The notes under the pieces: model-generated
Seen by the model: only the letters and a program-made list of their open reading frames with translations
What the model was told of the DNA's origin: nothing
Database searches by the model: none
Position numbers and translations under genes: made by a program
Assembly (NCBI RefSeq): GCF_900639985.1
Contig: NZ_CAAAIM010000007.1
Coordinates: forward strand, 177,904 to 241,903
From: Legionella rowbothamii
GTDB taxonomy: Bacteria; Pseudomonadota; Gammaproteobacteria; Legionellales; Legionellaceae
Length of the DNA stretch: 64,000 nucleotides
Direction: 5' to 3'
Shown: one piece after another, positions 33,356 to 43,572 of the stretch
Layout of the letters: each line of letters starts with the position of its first letter
Position numbering within the stretch: position 1 is the first letter of the stretch

Positions 33356-34165
33356 TTAATTCGCCATCCAAAACACATTATGTTGGATTAAAAATCGCTG
33401 GCACAGCAAAGGAGTATGTTCTATTAAATGATGAAAATAAGCCTTGGTAAAGTGTTGAGTACAAACCGGGCACGTACAGGATGCATCAATTATCTCAAAT
33501 TGCATTTCTGCAGCTTTATTAGTTAGATCAATCTCACCTTGCTGGCTATAAACCTTGCCTTGAAAGGCTGCTTTGACTGGCTCATCTGTTTCAATAAACT
33601 CAACACCTTGTGTGCGCAAATGTAGTATTGATTCTGCGTTAAAATCACCTATCACATAACGTGGTACATGGGCCCATTGTGCTAATATAGAATCATTAGC
33701 ATCATTGAAATAGACACCATATTCTTGAGTTAGATGGTGTTGACTCAATTCTTCCGCATTGAAAAATGGCATAATAGACTCATTCAACATCATCCAAATT
33801 TGCGGACAATCCTGGAGAATTTTTTTAGGTAAAATTACAGCATCAGGATTTAAATGCTGGATGAGTTCCAGCAACTCCACTGCGGTGACTTTTATTTTGG
33901 AACCATCAAAAGGAGATTTCAGAAGATAAATTCCTTCTCGATTTGCTTTAAGTGAGCTGGCATTTAAGATAATTGCACCAGACCAACCCAAATATTTAGG
34001 CAAAGAAGATATTTTCTTTAGCAATGGAATACCAGGCTTATAGAGTAAAAACTCTAAAGAGAATGATAAGGTACTTACTTTTGCTTCGTGCCAATTCTCC
34101 GCAGTTAAACATAATCCTGCTTCTGAAGTCCCTACTGGTATGTAATTTTGCGTTGTTGCCAACAT
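33356..34165 (-). CDS. TGT-like protein without the catalytic aspartates
   Basis: The 269-residue protein is recognisably related to queuine tRNA-ribosyltransferase: YIPVGTSEAGLCLTAENW at the start, GIYLLKSPFDGSKIKVTAVE near 80-100, and a C-terminal zinc site CTCPVC plus His in LIQHNVFW. It is about 100 residues shorter than TGT (about 370). The DSGGFQ strand that carries the first catalytic Asp reads AIILNASSLKANREG, and the DVMMAFDEC strand reads PDAVILPKK. It is probably a noncatalytic TGT relative, in the way QTRT2 pairs with QTRT1 in eukaryotes. It is next to queA. Confidence 0.7.
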   Translation of the reverse strand: MLATTQNYIPVGTSEAGLCLTAENWHEAKVSTLSFSLEFLLYKPGIPLLKKISSLPKYLGWSGAIILNASSLKANREGIYLLKSPFDGSKIKVTAVELLELIQHLNPDAVILPKKILQDCPQIWMMLNESIMPFFNAEELSQHHLTQEYGVYFNDANDSILAQWAHVPRYVIGDFNAESILHLRTQGVEFIETDEPVKAAFQGKVYSQQGEIDLTNKAAEMQFEIIDASCTCPVCTQHFTKAYFHHLIEHTPLLCQRFLIQHNVFWMAN

Positions 34166-34178
34166 TCACTATCTCCCT

Positions 34179-35192
34179 TTAGAGCAATAAACTGGTATCA
34201 CCATAACTAAAAAATCGATAACCTTTAGCAATTGCTTCCTGATAAAGTGCCATTGCTTCTTTATGACCGATAAAGGCGGAAACTAGCATTAATAAAGTAG
34301 ATTCAGGCAAGTGGAAGTTTGTCATCAAGCCATCGCACACTTTAAATTCATATCCTGGATATATGAAAATATCGGTATCTCTACTGCACGGGGCTAGCGT
34401 CCCATTTTGTGCTGCACTTTCCAAACTACGCAATGCCGTAGTGCCAACTGCAATCACGCGATTGCCTGCAGCTTTAGTTGCCTCCACCGCGGCGCAAAGT
34501 TCTGGAGTAATTGTAAAATGCTCGCTATGCATTTTATGCTCTTTAATATCATCACAACGCACGGGCCTAAAAGTACCGGCACCTACGTGTAAGGTAACAT
34601 AAGCGACCTGTACACCACGAGCCTGTAAGCTGCCTAAAACGGCATCATCAAAATGCAATCCTGCTGTTGGTGCTGCCACCGATCCCTCAAATTGTGCATA
34701 TACAGTTTGATAACGATCTTCATCTAAAACTTCATCACTTCGCGTAATGTATGGCGGTAAAGGGATGTGCCCTACTCCATGCAATAGTGCCAACACATCC
34801 ATATTTGCTTTACAAACAAATAAGTCATCATTTCGATCAATTACTTCAAGCTGTCGTTCTTGATCTAAATAAATTACAGCACCAGGCTTTAATGCTTTAC
34901 TGGCTTTAATATGGGCAAGAAAAGTAAATTCGCCGGTAATCCGTTCTACCAGTAACTCTACTTTACCACCCGTCGCCTTCTGTCCATAAAGACGTGCAGG
35001 AATAACTTTAGAGTTATTCATTACTAAAAGATCACCCGGCTTAAGAAAATCAGCGATTGCTTTAAATTGATGATGACCGTACTCACCACTTTGGCGATTA
35101 TACGTTAATAGCCGAGAATCACTCCGATTAGCTAAGGGATATTGAGCAATAAGCTCTTGTGGTAAATCAAAGTAGAAGTCCTGCTTATTCAT
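34179..35192 (-). CDS. queA: QueA, S-adenosylmethionine:tRNA ribosyltransferase-isomerase
   Basis: Start at the ATG at 35192 (MNKQDFYFDLPQELIAQYPL), preceded by AGG at about 8 bases; the 12-codon upstream extension is not supported. The 337-residue protein has the QueA motifs GDLLVMNNSKVIPARLYGQK, EGSVAAPTAGLHFDDAVLGS and NFHLPESTLLMLVSAFIGHK. It makes the epoxyqueuosine side chain on tRNA. It is followed by the degenerate TGT-like gene, so a normal tgt must be elsewhere if queuosine is made. Confidence 0.96.
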   Translation of the reverse strand: MNKQDFYFDLPQELIAQYPLANRSDSRLLTYNRQSGEYGHHQFKAIADFLKPGDLLVMNNSKVIPARLYGQKATGGKVELLVERITGEFTFLAHIKASKALKPGAVIYLDQERQLEVIDRNDDLFVCKANMDVLALLHGVGHIPLPPYITRSDEVLDEDRYQTVYAQFEGSVAAPTAGLHFDDAVLGSLQARGVQVAYVTLHVGAGTFRPVRCDDIKEHKMHSEHFTITPELCAAVEATKAAGNRVIAVGTTALRSLESAAQNGTLAPCSRDTDIFIYPGYEFKVCDGLMTNFHLPESTLLMLVSAFIGHKEAMALYQEAIAKGYRFFSYGDTSLLL

Positions 35193-35263
35193 GGTGCAAC
35201 CTGAAAATAAATTGGCGCCATTATACACTGAATGTAACTTGAAGTGGAATCCCAGACCTGAAG

Positions 35264-35290
35264 CCCGTATTAGACAAGTCTTAATACGGG
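35264..35290. terminator. Hairpin between the GDSL gene and queA
   Basis: CCCGTATTAGA pairs with TCTTAATACGGG (one bulged T) around a short loop. It lies downstream of the GDSL-lipase gene and upstream of queA on the minus strand. No T tract follows, so termination is possible but not certain. Confidence 0.45.
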
Positions 35291-35346
35291 TGTGAGTGCC
35301 ATAAGCTCCTATTTTACGACTTCGTCTAATGCAGACTACGATTTTT

Positions 35347-36858
35347 TTAGATCTTCACCGTAACGGCATCAACCTCTGGAGCATGGAGTTTAGCCATTGC
35401 TTTTTCTAGCGCAGGAATCTTTAAACATACTTCCCCGGACTTATTAATCCAATGCAATTCAGAAAGCACTTCGCGAATATCACTCCCATTCTTCGTAAAG
35501 GCATGTTGCAAAATCTCATCAAGTGTTGCCGTTTGATATGGAAGGCTTGCTTTTTTATGTCCAAAAAAGCCTGAGTTCGATTTTGCTAATTTATCTGCAT
35601 AACGAGTACAAAAAGCCTTATGTAATTGAGCAGAGGAAATATCCATCGTTAGCTCTTTAGCCTTCTTGTCTTCTGGTTCACTAAATGCAAATTCAGGATT
35701 ATATTTTTTATAAAATTCATTTCCTAACATAGCATGCACATCCGAAGTTGGATGAATGTCATCCCAAAATGTATAGTCTTTTGCTGGGGCTGTTCCATTA
35801 GGCAATATTTTAAAATCTGGTGATGTGGTAAAAGGTTGTTTTAATTTATTGGGATCAAAGCCATAATCTTCTGGACTATTGTAGGCCTGAACAAAAAAGC
35901 TATTGATATCAAAAACATCAAAATAACAATGAGGGAACATGGTCTTAAATTTTTCACAAGCTTTAGCTAGTTCCTGATTAAAATAATCAACACATTTATG
36001 GGCATTAGCACGATCCTTTTCGCCTGAATCACCCGTTTTATTTTGAAAACGTGGGGTTAATGAGAGGTCGGGTAAGTTAAATAATACAAAGTTGCGATAT
36101 CCCTTTTGCAAAAGAATTTCAACATTTTTAACACGCTCTTTAATTGCTCTATCTACTTCAGCAATTGAAGGTTCTGCATTCACTGTGATTAAATCATTCG
36201 CTCCAGACCATTCAATAACTAAAGTTTGCTCTTTCTGTCGATCTGTTACCTGGTTTTCTTCGTCATAGGCTAATAACTTTTCACGCTTTTTTTCTAGGGT
36301 AGATAAAATAATACGGCTAAAAAAACGAGTAATACTACTGCTTGGTTTCCAGGCGTAATCATAAGCGCTTAAACCACCTTCATCATAGGAGCGAATAAAA
36401 TCCCGCCCTTCAAATGTTACATAAAGATCGTTATCCAGATTGTAATCATAACGAAGATTATCTATCACCCCTTTTTCTTTAGCGATTATTGCATCCCCAA
36501 TATCATCATTGCTGTAGCCATATTTCGCTTTAAGTTCTTTAATTATAAAATCATTAGCAAAAAAAGAACTAATTACATCAGCCCAAACATAGCCATTTGT
36601 AAATCTACCCTTTGGAGAAGTTCCTACCAAACCAGCAAACCATCTCATAGGAATACACCCTAATATTTCAGCGTTATCTGCAGTTCCCCTATCACTTAAA
36701 CTGTCTCCCATCATTACGATATGCGAAATCTTTTTCTGCTTCATAATTACCGTCCTTAATTGTGGGTAATACAAGCTCACTGAATAAGGTACAAAACGCG
36801 TATAGCGACCAACTGCATCCAGATTTTCGGCTAACCCTGGTTTTATAAAATTATCCAA
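35347..36858 (-). CDS. SGNH/GDSL-family lipase, possible secreted phospholipase (PlaD-like)
   Basis: The ORF allows 503 residues. A second ATG at 36744, preceded by AAGGA, would give 465 residues starting at MKQKKISHIVMMGDSLSDRG. All GDSL blocks are visible: GDSLSDRG (Ser), GRFTNGYVW, WSGANDL (Asn), and WDDIHPTSDVH with the catalytic Asp and His. The Legionella PlaA/PlaC/PlaD phospholipases belong to this family, and a long C-terminal extension as here is seen in some. No signal peptide is present, so a Dot/Icm route is possible but unproven. Confidence 0.82.
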   Translation of the reverse strand: MDNFIKPGLAENLDAVGRYTRFVPYSVSLYYPQLRTVIMKQKKISHIVMMGDSLSDRGTADNAEILGCIPMRWFAGLVGTSPKGRFTNGYVWADVISSFFANDFIIKELKAKYGYSNDDIGDAIIAKEKGVIDNLRYDYNLDNDLYVTFEGRDFIRSYDEGGLSAYDYAWKPSSSITRFFSRIILSTLEKKREKLLAYDEENQVTDRQKEQTLVIEWSGANDLITVNAEPSIAEVDRAIKERVKNVEILLQKGYRNFVLFNLPDLSLTPRFQNKTGDSGEKDRANAHKCVDYFNQELAKACEKFKTMFPHCYFDVFDINSFFVQAYNSPEDYGFDPNKLKQPFTTSPDFKILPNGTAPAKDYTFWDDIHPTSDVHAMLGNEFYKKYNPEFAFSEPEDKKAKELTMDISSAQLHKAFCTRYADKLAKSNSGFFGHKKASLPYQTATLDEILQHAFTKNGSDIREVLSELHWINKSGEVCLKIPALEKAMAKLHAPEVDAVTVKI

Positions 36859-37068
36859 AATAAATAACGCCTGGATTTAATATGGTTTACGAATTATGAG
36901 TATGCAAGGAACTATGCGGATATTTTTTTTATAAATTGCTGTATTATCAAGGTGTTATATGCAAATTAAGAACAAAATGGCAAATATTTAATACATTGGT
37001 GGTTTTATTTTCACACTCAATTAAAGTCTTATTAATTTTTTTAAAAGTACTGGTACATTCATCAAAGT

Positions 37069-38319
37069 TTAAGGTGCAGGGTGTAATTCGAGGAGGCTTT
37101 CTTCTTGTTTTTGTGGTTCTTCGGTTTGACTTTTAATCAACACGAGAAACGGAATGAATGCTAAGGCAAATGTAATAGAAAGCTGATAAAGCCCTACCCA
37201 ACCTATGGCCATTTGAATGGACGCGGCTACTGGTCCTGAAATAATTCGGGGGATTGTTGATAAGGCTACCAGCATAGAAAACTGTGTTCCCGTATATTGT
37301 TTATTTACTAATCGCATAAATAAAGCGACTAAGGCTGTAGATCCCATGCCTGCGGCAAAATTATCAAAAAAGACAGCTACTGATAATAAAACTACGTTTT
37401 TACCAACCATTGCTAAAGCCACAAACAAAATATTCGTCAATGCTTGCAATAAACCAAAAGCAAACAAAGAACGATACAAAGAGCAACGTGTTAATATAAG
37501 GCCTGCAAGTAAGCCGCCTAATAAAATGGACCCAACCCCAAGCATCTTATTAATATAACCAATGGTATCTAAAGAAAATCCTAAGCCTTGAATCAAAAAC
37601 GGCATAACAATACCACTAGTCGTGGTGGTAAACGCCTCGCCCAACTTATAGCAAAATACAAAACATAAAAGGTAAATGATGCCGGGGCGCGCTAGTAATT
37701 CTTTAACTGGATCAATAAACGATTGTACAAAAGGAACTTTCTCTTTCGGTGTAGTACTTGGCTCCTTACTGAATAGCACAGCCAACATGCCGACACTCAT
37801 CAACAGTCCCATAAAGCGATAAGTAAAAGCCCAACCTAATTTTTGCGCCATGACTAAAGCAAAACCGCCTGAAATTAATAAAGCCAGCCTATAACCAAAC
37901 ACCGCTAAAGACGCCCCTAAAGCATGCTCAGGCACGGGAAGATACTCCGCTCGATGGGCATCAATAGCAACATCTTGTGTTGCGGAAAAACACGCGAGAA
38001 TAAAAGCTAAAATGGCCAACAGCTTTGGATACTGCTCTGGAGTGTACCAAGCCATCAAATTAAATCCCACCAGCAACAAACATTGCATGGTTAGAATCCA
38101 GCTTCGTCGTTTACCAATAGAAAACAAGGAATAACGGTCTAAAATCGGGCCCCAAAAAATACGATATGCATAGGGCAAACTAATTAAGCTTAAAGTTCCG
38201 GTGACAAACACAGACATTCCATTGGATGCATACCAGGCTTGCAAAGTACTGCTGATTAATGCCATCGGCAAACCAGAAGAAAAACCTAGAATGAAAATGA
38301 TCAACAGACGCTTGTTCAT
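37069..38319 (-). CDS. ampG: AmpG-type muropeptide permease
   Basis: The 416-residue protein has 12 helices of the MFS fold. AmpG family features are LLIIFILGFSSGLPMALISS at the start, LQAWYASNGMSVFVTGTLSL, GKRRSWILTMQCLLLVG and ATQDVAIDAHRAEYLP. It takes cell-wall anhydro-muropeptides back into the cytoplasm for recycling. It ends before mip, which lies 75 bases upstream on the same strand. The C-terminal tail is acidic (EEPQKQEESLLELH). Confidence 0.93.
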   Translation of the reverse strand: MNKRLLIIFILGFSSGLPMALISSTLQAWYASNGMSVFVTGTLSLISLPYAYRIFWGPILDRYSLFSIGKRRSWILTMQCLLLVGFNLMAWYTPEQYPKLLAILAFILACFSATQDVAIDAHRAEYLPVPEHALGASLAVFGYRLALLISGGFALVMAQKLGWAFTYRFMGLLMSVGMLAVLFSKEPSTTPKEKVPFVQSFIDPVKELLARPGIIYLLCFVFCYKLGEAFTTTTSGIVMPFLIQGLGFSLDTIGYINKMLGVGSILLGGLLAGLILTRCSLYRSLFAFGLLQALTNILFVALAMVGKNVVLLSVAVFFDNFAAGMGSTALVALFMRLVNKQYTGTQFSMLVALSTIPRIISGPVAASIQMAIGWVGLYQLSITFALAFIPFLVLIKSQTEEPQKQEESLLELHPAP

Positions 38320-38393
38320 TATTCAAATCACTTGAAGCATAAATAAGGAGTGGAAACTCACCCTGGACAGAAAGTCCAGGGTGGACAAAGATA

Positions 38394-39089
38394 TTAAGCA
38401 GCTGCTTTTTTAACAGAGATCAAATGAATTTTGAAAATCAAAGTCTCGTTAGGACCAATAGGACCACCAACACTACGTGGGCCGTAAGCTAGATCCGCAG
38501 GAACAAAAATTTCCCAAGTAGAACCAGCAGGCATTAATTGTAATGCTTCAGTCCAGCCTGGAATAACTTGTGATACTTGGAACGTAGCTGGCTTGCCAGT
38601 CTTTTGCGTGCTATCAAATACAGTACCGTCAATTAAAGTACCGGTGTACTCAACAGTTACAGTATCTGATTTTCCTGGCTTAGCACCAGTACCTGCTTCA
38701 AGGATTTTATATTGTAAGCCGCTTGGTAATACTACTACCCCGGTTTTTGCTTTATTAGTGCTTAAAAACGCTTCGCCTTTAGATTTGTTTTCTTCAGCTT
38801 TTTTGTTAAATTCTGCGCTGCGCTTTGCCATTAAATCTTTTTGAAATTTGTTTAAAACATCTTTCATTTGCTGTTCAGTTAAAATCAATTGACCGCCAGA
38901 CATTCCATCTTGCATTCCTTTTGCTAATGCTTCAGGATTGATATCGATGCCTTGACTTTTAAAATTTTTCCCTAAATCAGCACCAATACTGTAAGACAAT
39001 TTGTCTTTATCTGTAACTAATGCATCAGCAGCCATTGCAGTAGACATTGCAAGCCCTAAAACGGCTGCAGTGACCAATCTCATCTTCAT
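38394..39089 (-). CDS. mip: Mip, FKBP-type peptidyl-prolyl isomerase
   Basis: Start at the ATG at 39089, with AAAAGGGGA before it; the ORF extends 16 codons upstream without support. The 231-residue protein has a signal peptide (residues 1-20), a helical dimerisation and linker region with [20 protein letters not shown] and the FKBP domain from about residue 115 ([40 protein letters not shown] and [18 protein letters not shown]). It matches the Legionella macrophage infectivity potentiator closely and is the strongest clue to the genus. It is exported to the surface. Confidence 0.97.
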   Translation of the reverse strand: MKMRLVTAAVLGLAMSTAMAADALVTDKDKLSYSIGADLGKNFKSQGIDINPEALAKGMQDGMSGGQLILTEQQMKDVLNKFQKDLMAKRSAEFNKKAEENKSKGEAFLSTNKAKTGVVVLPSGLQYKILEAGTGAKPGKSDTVTVEYTGTLIDGTVFDSTQKTGKPATFQVSQVIPGWTEALQLMPAGSTWEIFVPADLAYGPRSVGGPIGPNETLIFKIHLISVKKAAA

Positions 39090-39289
39090 AAAGAATCCCC
39101 TTTTAGTCTTTTGCTTTATAGTACATATCTTTTTCAATAATTGAGAAGATATAAAACCTTGAAAAAATCCTCGTTTATTCTGCCTAAAAACACATTAAAT
39201 TACCAGTAATATATAATTTAATTAGAAATAGACAAAGAGGTAATATCCTTCTACACTTGCGTCTATTTAAAACAAGAGATAGAAAACTC

Positions 39290-40666
39290 ATGAACATTAG
39301 TGTATTTGATTTATTTTCTATTGGCATTGGCCCATCAAGCTCGCATACGGTAGGCCCTATGCTTGCTGCGAATGCGTTTTTAGTTTTGCTGGAAAAAAAG
39401 CAATTAATCAATACTATTCAACGAGTTAAAATTGAACTCTATGGCTCACTCGCATTAACCGGAAAAGGGCATGGCACAGATAAAGCTATTTTAAATGGCT
39501 TAGAAAATAAATCCCCAGAAACCGTAGTACCTGAATCCATGGTACCTCGTATGCATGACATTCTTACCTCTCATACACTGAATCTAGCAGGCCAAAAAAA
39601 CATTACATTTAATGAGAAAACTGATTTCCTATTTCTGCAAAAAGAGCTTTTACCCCTGCATACTAATGGCTTACGTTTTTCCGCTTTTGATGCTCAAGAT
39701 AATTTATTGATTGCTCAAGTATATTATTCAATTGGTGGCGGGTTTATTACCACCGAAGAAGATTTTCATAAAGCTACTGAGGATGCAAATCCACCTCCCT
39801 ACCCTTTTTCTACAGCGAGTGAATTATTAAAATTATGTGAAGACAATAAGTTAACCATTGCTGAACTCATGTTCCAAAATGAGCTGACTTGGCGTAACAC
39901 AGAAGAAATTCATCAAGGAATTTTAGACATTGCCAAAGTAATGGATGAATGCATAGCGAATGGTTGTCAGCATGAAGGCATTTTGCCCGGCGGCCTCAAC
40001 TTAAAAAGACGCGCCCCCGCACTTTACAAAAAATTAATGGAGCAACAAGGGGTTAAGAGTGTATTCGAAAATTCAGATATCATGAATCAACTTAATTTAT
40101 ATGCTATGGCAGTTAATGAAGAAAATGCTGCCGGTGGACGCATTGTTACCGCTCCAACTAATGGAGCAGCAGGTATTATTCCTGCCGTGTTAAAGTATTG
40201 CCAACAAGCGCATGATCGCATGAGTAATGAGGATATCTATATTTATTTTCTTACCGCAGCAGCCATTGGCATACTGTATAAGAAAGGAGCCTCTATTTCG
40301 GGGGCTGAAGTTGGATGTCAAGGTGAGGTAGGTGTTGCCTCTTCGATGGCAGCAGCAGGGCTTACTGCTGTGTTAGGTGGTAGTGTGGCTCAAGTTGAAA
40401 ATGCGGCAGAAATTGCCATGGAGCATCATTTAGGCATGACCTGTGATCCAGTTTTAGGTTTGGTGCAGATACCTTGTATTGAGCGTAATGCCATGGGGTC
40501 GGTCAAAGCGGTGAATGCGACACGTATGGCTTTAATTGGAGATGGGCAACATCATATCTCACTGGATAAAGTAATAAAAACGATGAAACAAACTGGAATG
40601 GATATGCAAAGCATCTATAAAGAAACTTCTATGGGTGGTTTGGCTGTTAATTTGCCGGAATGTTAA
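39290..40666 (+). CDS. sdaA: L-serine dehydratase (single-chain, 4Fe-4S)
   Basis: Start at the ATG at 39290 ([20 protein letters not shown]); the ORF extends upstream to 39257. The 458-residue protein has the single-chain family's [14 protein letters not shown] near residue 15, and [15 protein letters not shown]. Cys residues likely to bind the iron-sulfur cluster occur in [14 protein letters not shown] (near 335) and in [15 protein letters not shown] (near 385-400). It converts L-serine to pyruvate and ammonia, a fitting step for a bacterium that feeds on amino acids. It is a single-gene unit divergent from mip. Confidence 0.94.
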   Translation: MNISVFDLFSIGIGPSSSHTVGPMLAANAFLVLLEKKQLINTIQRVKIELYGSLALTGKGHGTDKAILNGLENKSPETVVPESMVPRMHDILTSHTLNLAGQKNITFNEKTDFLFLQKELLPLHTNGLRFSAFDAQDNLLIAQVYYSIGGGFITTEEDFHKATEDANPPPYPFSTASELLKLCEDNKLTIAELMFQNELTWRNTEEIHQGILDIAKVMDECIANGCQHEGILPGGLNLKRRAPALYKKLMEQQGVKSVFENSDIMNQLNLYAMAVNEENAAGGRIVTAPTNGAAGIIPAVLKYCQQAHDRMSNEDIYIYFLTAAAIGILYKKGASISGAEVGCQGEVGVASSMAAAGLTAVLGGSVAQVENAAEIAMEHHLGMTCDPVLGLVQIPCIERNAMGSVKAVNATRMALIGDGQHHISLDKVIKTMKQTGMDMQSIYKETSMGGLAVNLPEC

Positions 40667-40717
40667 GACTCAAACTCACAGCCCCTGCTATCTGATTTAG
40701 TAGCCGTTTAAAGAAAA

Positions 40718-40737
40718 CCTGGTTGCTTGCAACCAGG
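40718..40737 (-). terminator. Intrinsic terminator of the 871-residue protein gene
   Basis: CCTGGTTGC-TT-GCAACCAGG is a perfect 9-bp hairpin. On the minus strand it is followed by TTTTCTTT. It lies about 60 bases after the stop of the coiled-coil gene and 50 after the sdaA stop on the other strand, so it may serve both. Confidence 0.65.
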
Positions 40738-40795
40738 CTAAGTAAACTCCATAAACCGAATTCCAGAGTCAAATCGCGGAATTCGAAATAAAAGT

Positions 40796-43411
40796 TTATA
40801 CACTTAATGTGGATGCCTCAATTACTTCAGAGCCTAAACAGCTAATGTGCTCTGCATTTTGCATAATCGCACCATAAACCTTTTGCAAACGACACAAATG
40901 CCAACTTGGGAAAAAACCTATTCTTAAATGAGAACTTGTTGTTGCAGCTACTTCATTTTTTAAACTCGCATATAAAGCCTCGAAGCGATCTCCTTGCTTT
41001 CCATCCTGCAGATCTAATTCCGCAATCTTCTGTGTAAGGCGTGTAATTGAGTCCTTGCGATCTTGATGATGTGTTCCATGCTCCAAGTAAAGTGTGCATT
41101 CTTGTACAAGCTGATTTTTTAAAATCAGGTATTTCATGGTATCCAAACTTAATGGAGTATTAATACAATCCCTGTGGGCAATAAGCGATACCAGCTTGTC
41201 AGACTGATGAAGAATAGGAGTAAATGGAGTATGTGTACGAGAAGAACAATACCATCCAAAGCAATTAAACTCACGCGGTGTTCCTAGCTCATTCTGCTCT
41301 GTTTTAATGAGCTGTACCAATGAAGCATAGCGCTGCCCATTTTCATCACTACTAATTTGCTCTATTTTTTGTAAGAATTGAGCTAAGTCCTCATTGTCTC
41401 CGGTTGCAAACGACTTTACTACTTGTTCAATACGTTTTTTTAAGAGCAAATAATGGAATGTATCTGTAGTACCTTGTTCAATTTTCTTTTTGACCTCAGC
41501 TATTTTTTGCTCAAAAGCTATTTTTTGTTGTCTTAACTTTAAAATAAACTTGGCTGTACTTTGAGTAATGTAATCTGCAGTATCATAGTCCGAGGGAATT
41601 TTTTTATTCAGTGTGGTAAAAGTATTATCCAGTATTTTCTGCTGCTTTAAAAACTCACTCCACTTTTTTTCCCAAGAAAAAGTCATACTATTCCTTTCTT
41701 GAAAACACAGCTCTAATCTTTTGTCTGCCTCTTTATATTGCTGTAAAAGAGCACTTATATCCTGTTGAAGCAACTCATTTAATTTACCAGATCCTTGTTG
41801 TTTAAAAATCAACAATCTAGATCTATGAGCTTCAAGATTTCGTCTCATACTATCTATAGACTCATAAGCAGTAGTAGAAGCACCAAACGCCTGATTTTTT
41901 AATTCGCTCTCTACAATGATTTTTGCAGTGCCCTTTAACTGTCTCAACCACTCTAACTTATCGCCAATATGCTCATTTAATGACCTCTGCTCACTAATTT
42001 GATGAAGAGCATCTGTTTCCTTAGCACCTTCCATTTCATTTAGAACTAAGCATTCATTAAGATGAATAAGGTCCCGAATATTAATTCGTACCCAGGCTTT
42101 ATAATAATCAATTTGCTCTTTGACTTTTTTCATAGCCAAACCTAGTTCATCCCACTGTTGAGCTACGTTATCCGCTATTGATATGTCTCTAAATTTCTTA
42201 AGTTGTAGCTCTTTAATTTGGGCAATTAGCCCACTAATCTTCTCTGCTTTCGTAACGAACTCAATTAGAGGACCGACGCGTACTGATATATTCTCACGGT
42301 TTGCTAACAATTCATTTATCACAATAAGCATCGGAGATACTTTCGCATAAATATCTTCCCAAAACTTCCCAATCAATATGTGTAGCTGTTTTTGAGCCTG
42401 ATATTGTTTGGTCTCACCCGTATATCCGCCCAGATGCTCTACGATGGTTTCTTCTGTAATGTAGGGTGGTTCTATCTGAACAATGTCCAGTACTTCATTG
42501 AGCTCCAAGTCAAACTCGTTGATTGCTTGATATAAATTTGTGAAAGCCTCCTCATGGACTATCTCGGAATTGTTAACTTGCAGTAATAAGTTTTCTAATG
42601 ATTGCAGTCTATCCTTGTAATTAAAACCAATAAAACGCTGATAATGCAAAAGTAAATTTTGTGCCTCATTAAAGCACTTTAATAAAGGATTAGCCGCGGC
42701 CTCCTCAAAAGATATATCACTAAGTTCTTGTAATCTTTTATTACATCGATCGCATGCTGCCTGTATTTTATCCTTATTCAATAAATCAAGATCAGACAAT
42801 CCAAGCATAAATAATGCTTTTTTTATCGGTTGATTTGCAAACTCTGTCTTTATTAGTATTTGTCGATCAGACTCGAAAGTGGCCGCCTTTTTCCCACTTA
42901 GTTCCCAAGACCAAATAATTGCTCGAGTTGGATTAAATTTTGTATCTATAGTAAGAGGAGCTAAAAATAGGTTACAACACTCTAATGATTGAGGATCAGC
43001 TAATAAACCTTTTTCACCAAATAGCTTTGCTAATTGTAGATAAGCTGCTTTTTTTCTTGATAAATCTTCTGAATATACAGCCACTAAAGCCAAGCAAATA
43101 CCTGCTTTATATGCTAATTTTTTGTCTACTTTACTCGTCGCATCGAGGAGTAAGGTCTCAGCATATTGCAGTAAGGCATCTGTATCCAAATGGGTAATTA
43201 CCTCTTGGGTATTCAAGGTAATAAATTGGCTTATATTTTTATAATTATCCTCTAATCCCCCCTTCAGTGTCCCACTGAAGTAACTAAGGTAACCAAAATA
43301 GCTGCTGTAGCAATTGCTTTTTAAACTTGTGTTGAGATCGGGTAAGTCTTCAGGTTTTGCCCAGGGATTTTCTGCTTGTAACAAAATTGCCGCAATCAAT
43401 GAATCATTCAT
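40796..43411 (-). CDS. Large unclassified coiled-coil protein, candidate effector
   Basis: The 871-residue protein is almost entirely alpha-helical with long Glu/Lys/Gln/Leu heptads from about residue 250 to 700 (for example KQKILDNTFTTLNKKIPSDY and KFILKLRQQKIAFEQKIAEV). No enzyme motif, signal peptide or membrane helix is visible. The first 200 residues are less coiled and contain scattered Cys. Such large coiled-coil proteins, specific to the genus, are often Dot/Icm substrates in Legionella; that is inference. It is a single gene with its own terminator at 40718. Confidence 0.65.
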   Translation of the reverse strand: MNDSLIAAILLQAENPWAKPEDLPDLNTSLKSNCYSSYFGYLSYFSGTLKGGLEDNYKNISQFITLNTQEVITHLDTDALLQYAETLLLDATSKVDKKLAYKAGICLALVAVYSEDLSRKKAAYLQLAKLFGEKGLLADPQSLECCNLFLAPLTIDTKFNPTRAIIWSWELSGKKAATFESDRQILIKTEFANQPIKKALFMLGLSDLDLLNKDKIQAACDRCNKRLQELSDISFEEAAANPLLKCFNEAQNLLLHYQRFIGFNYKDRLQSLENLLLQVNNSEIVHEEAFTNLYQAINEFDLELNEVLDIVQIEPPYITEETIVEHLGGYTGETKQYQAQKQLHILIGKFWEDIYAKVSPMLIVINELLANRENISVRVGPLIEFVTKAEKISGLIAQIKELQLKKFRDISIADNVAQQWDELGLAMKKVKEQIDYYKAWVRINIRDLIHLNECLVLNEMEGAKETDALHQISEQRSLNEHIGDKLEWLRQLKGTAKIIVESELKNQAFGASTTAYESIDSMRRNLEAHRSRLLIFKQQGSGKLNELLQQDISALLQQYKEADKRLELCFQERNSMTFSWEKKWSEFLKQQKILDNTFTTLNKKIPSDYDTADYITQSTAKFILKLRQQKIAFEQKIAEVKKKIEQGTTDTFHYLLLKKRIEQVVKSFATGDNEDLAQFLQKIEQISSDENGQRYASLVQLIKTEQNELGTPREFNCFGWYCSSRTHTPFTPILHQSDKLVSLIAHRDCINTPLSLDTMKYLILKNQLVQECTLYLEHGTHHQDRKDSITRLTQKIAELDLQDGKQGDRFEALYASLKNEVAATTSSHLRIGFFPSWHLCRLQKVYGAIMQNAEHISCLGSEVIEASTLSV

Positions 43412-43572
43412 TTTATTAAGCCTCAGAGTTTTTAAATACCAGGTCCATTGACATTCGAGCTCTGGAGTGAGTTATGGTTGGTTTGGCCCTCACGCCTCTA
43501 AGACGCAACCAGCTCTACGCACAATAAAAAATATATCATTCAGATGTATAAGGGTCAATCATAATGGCCATC

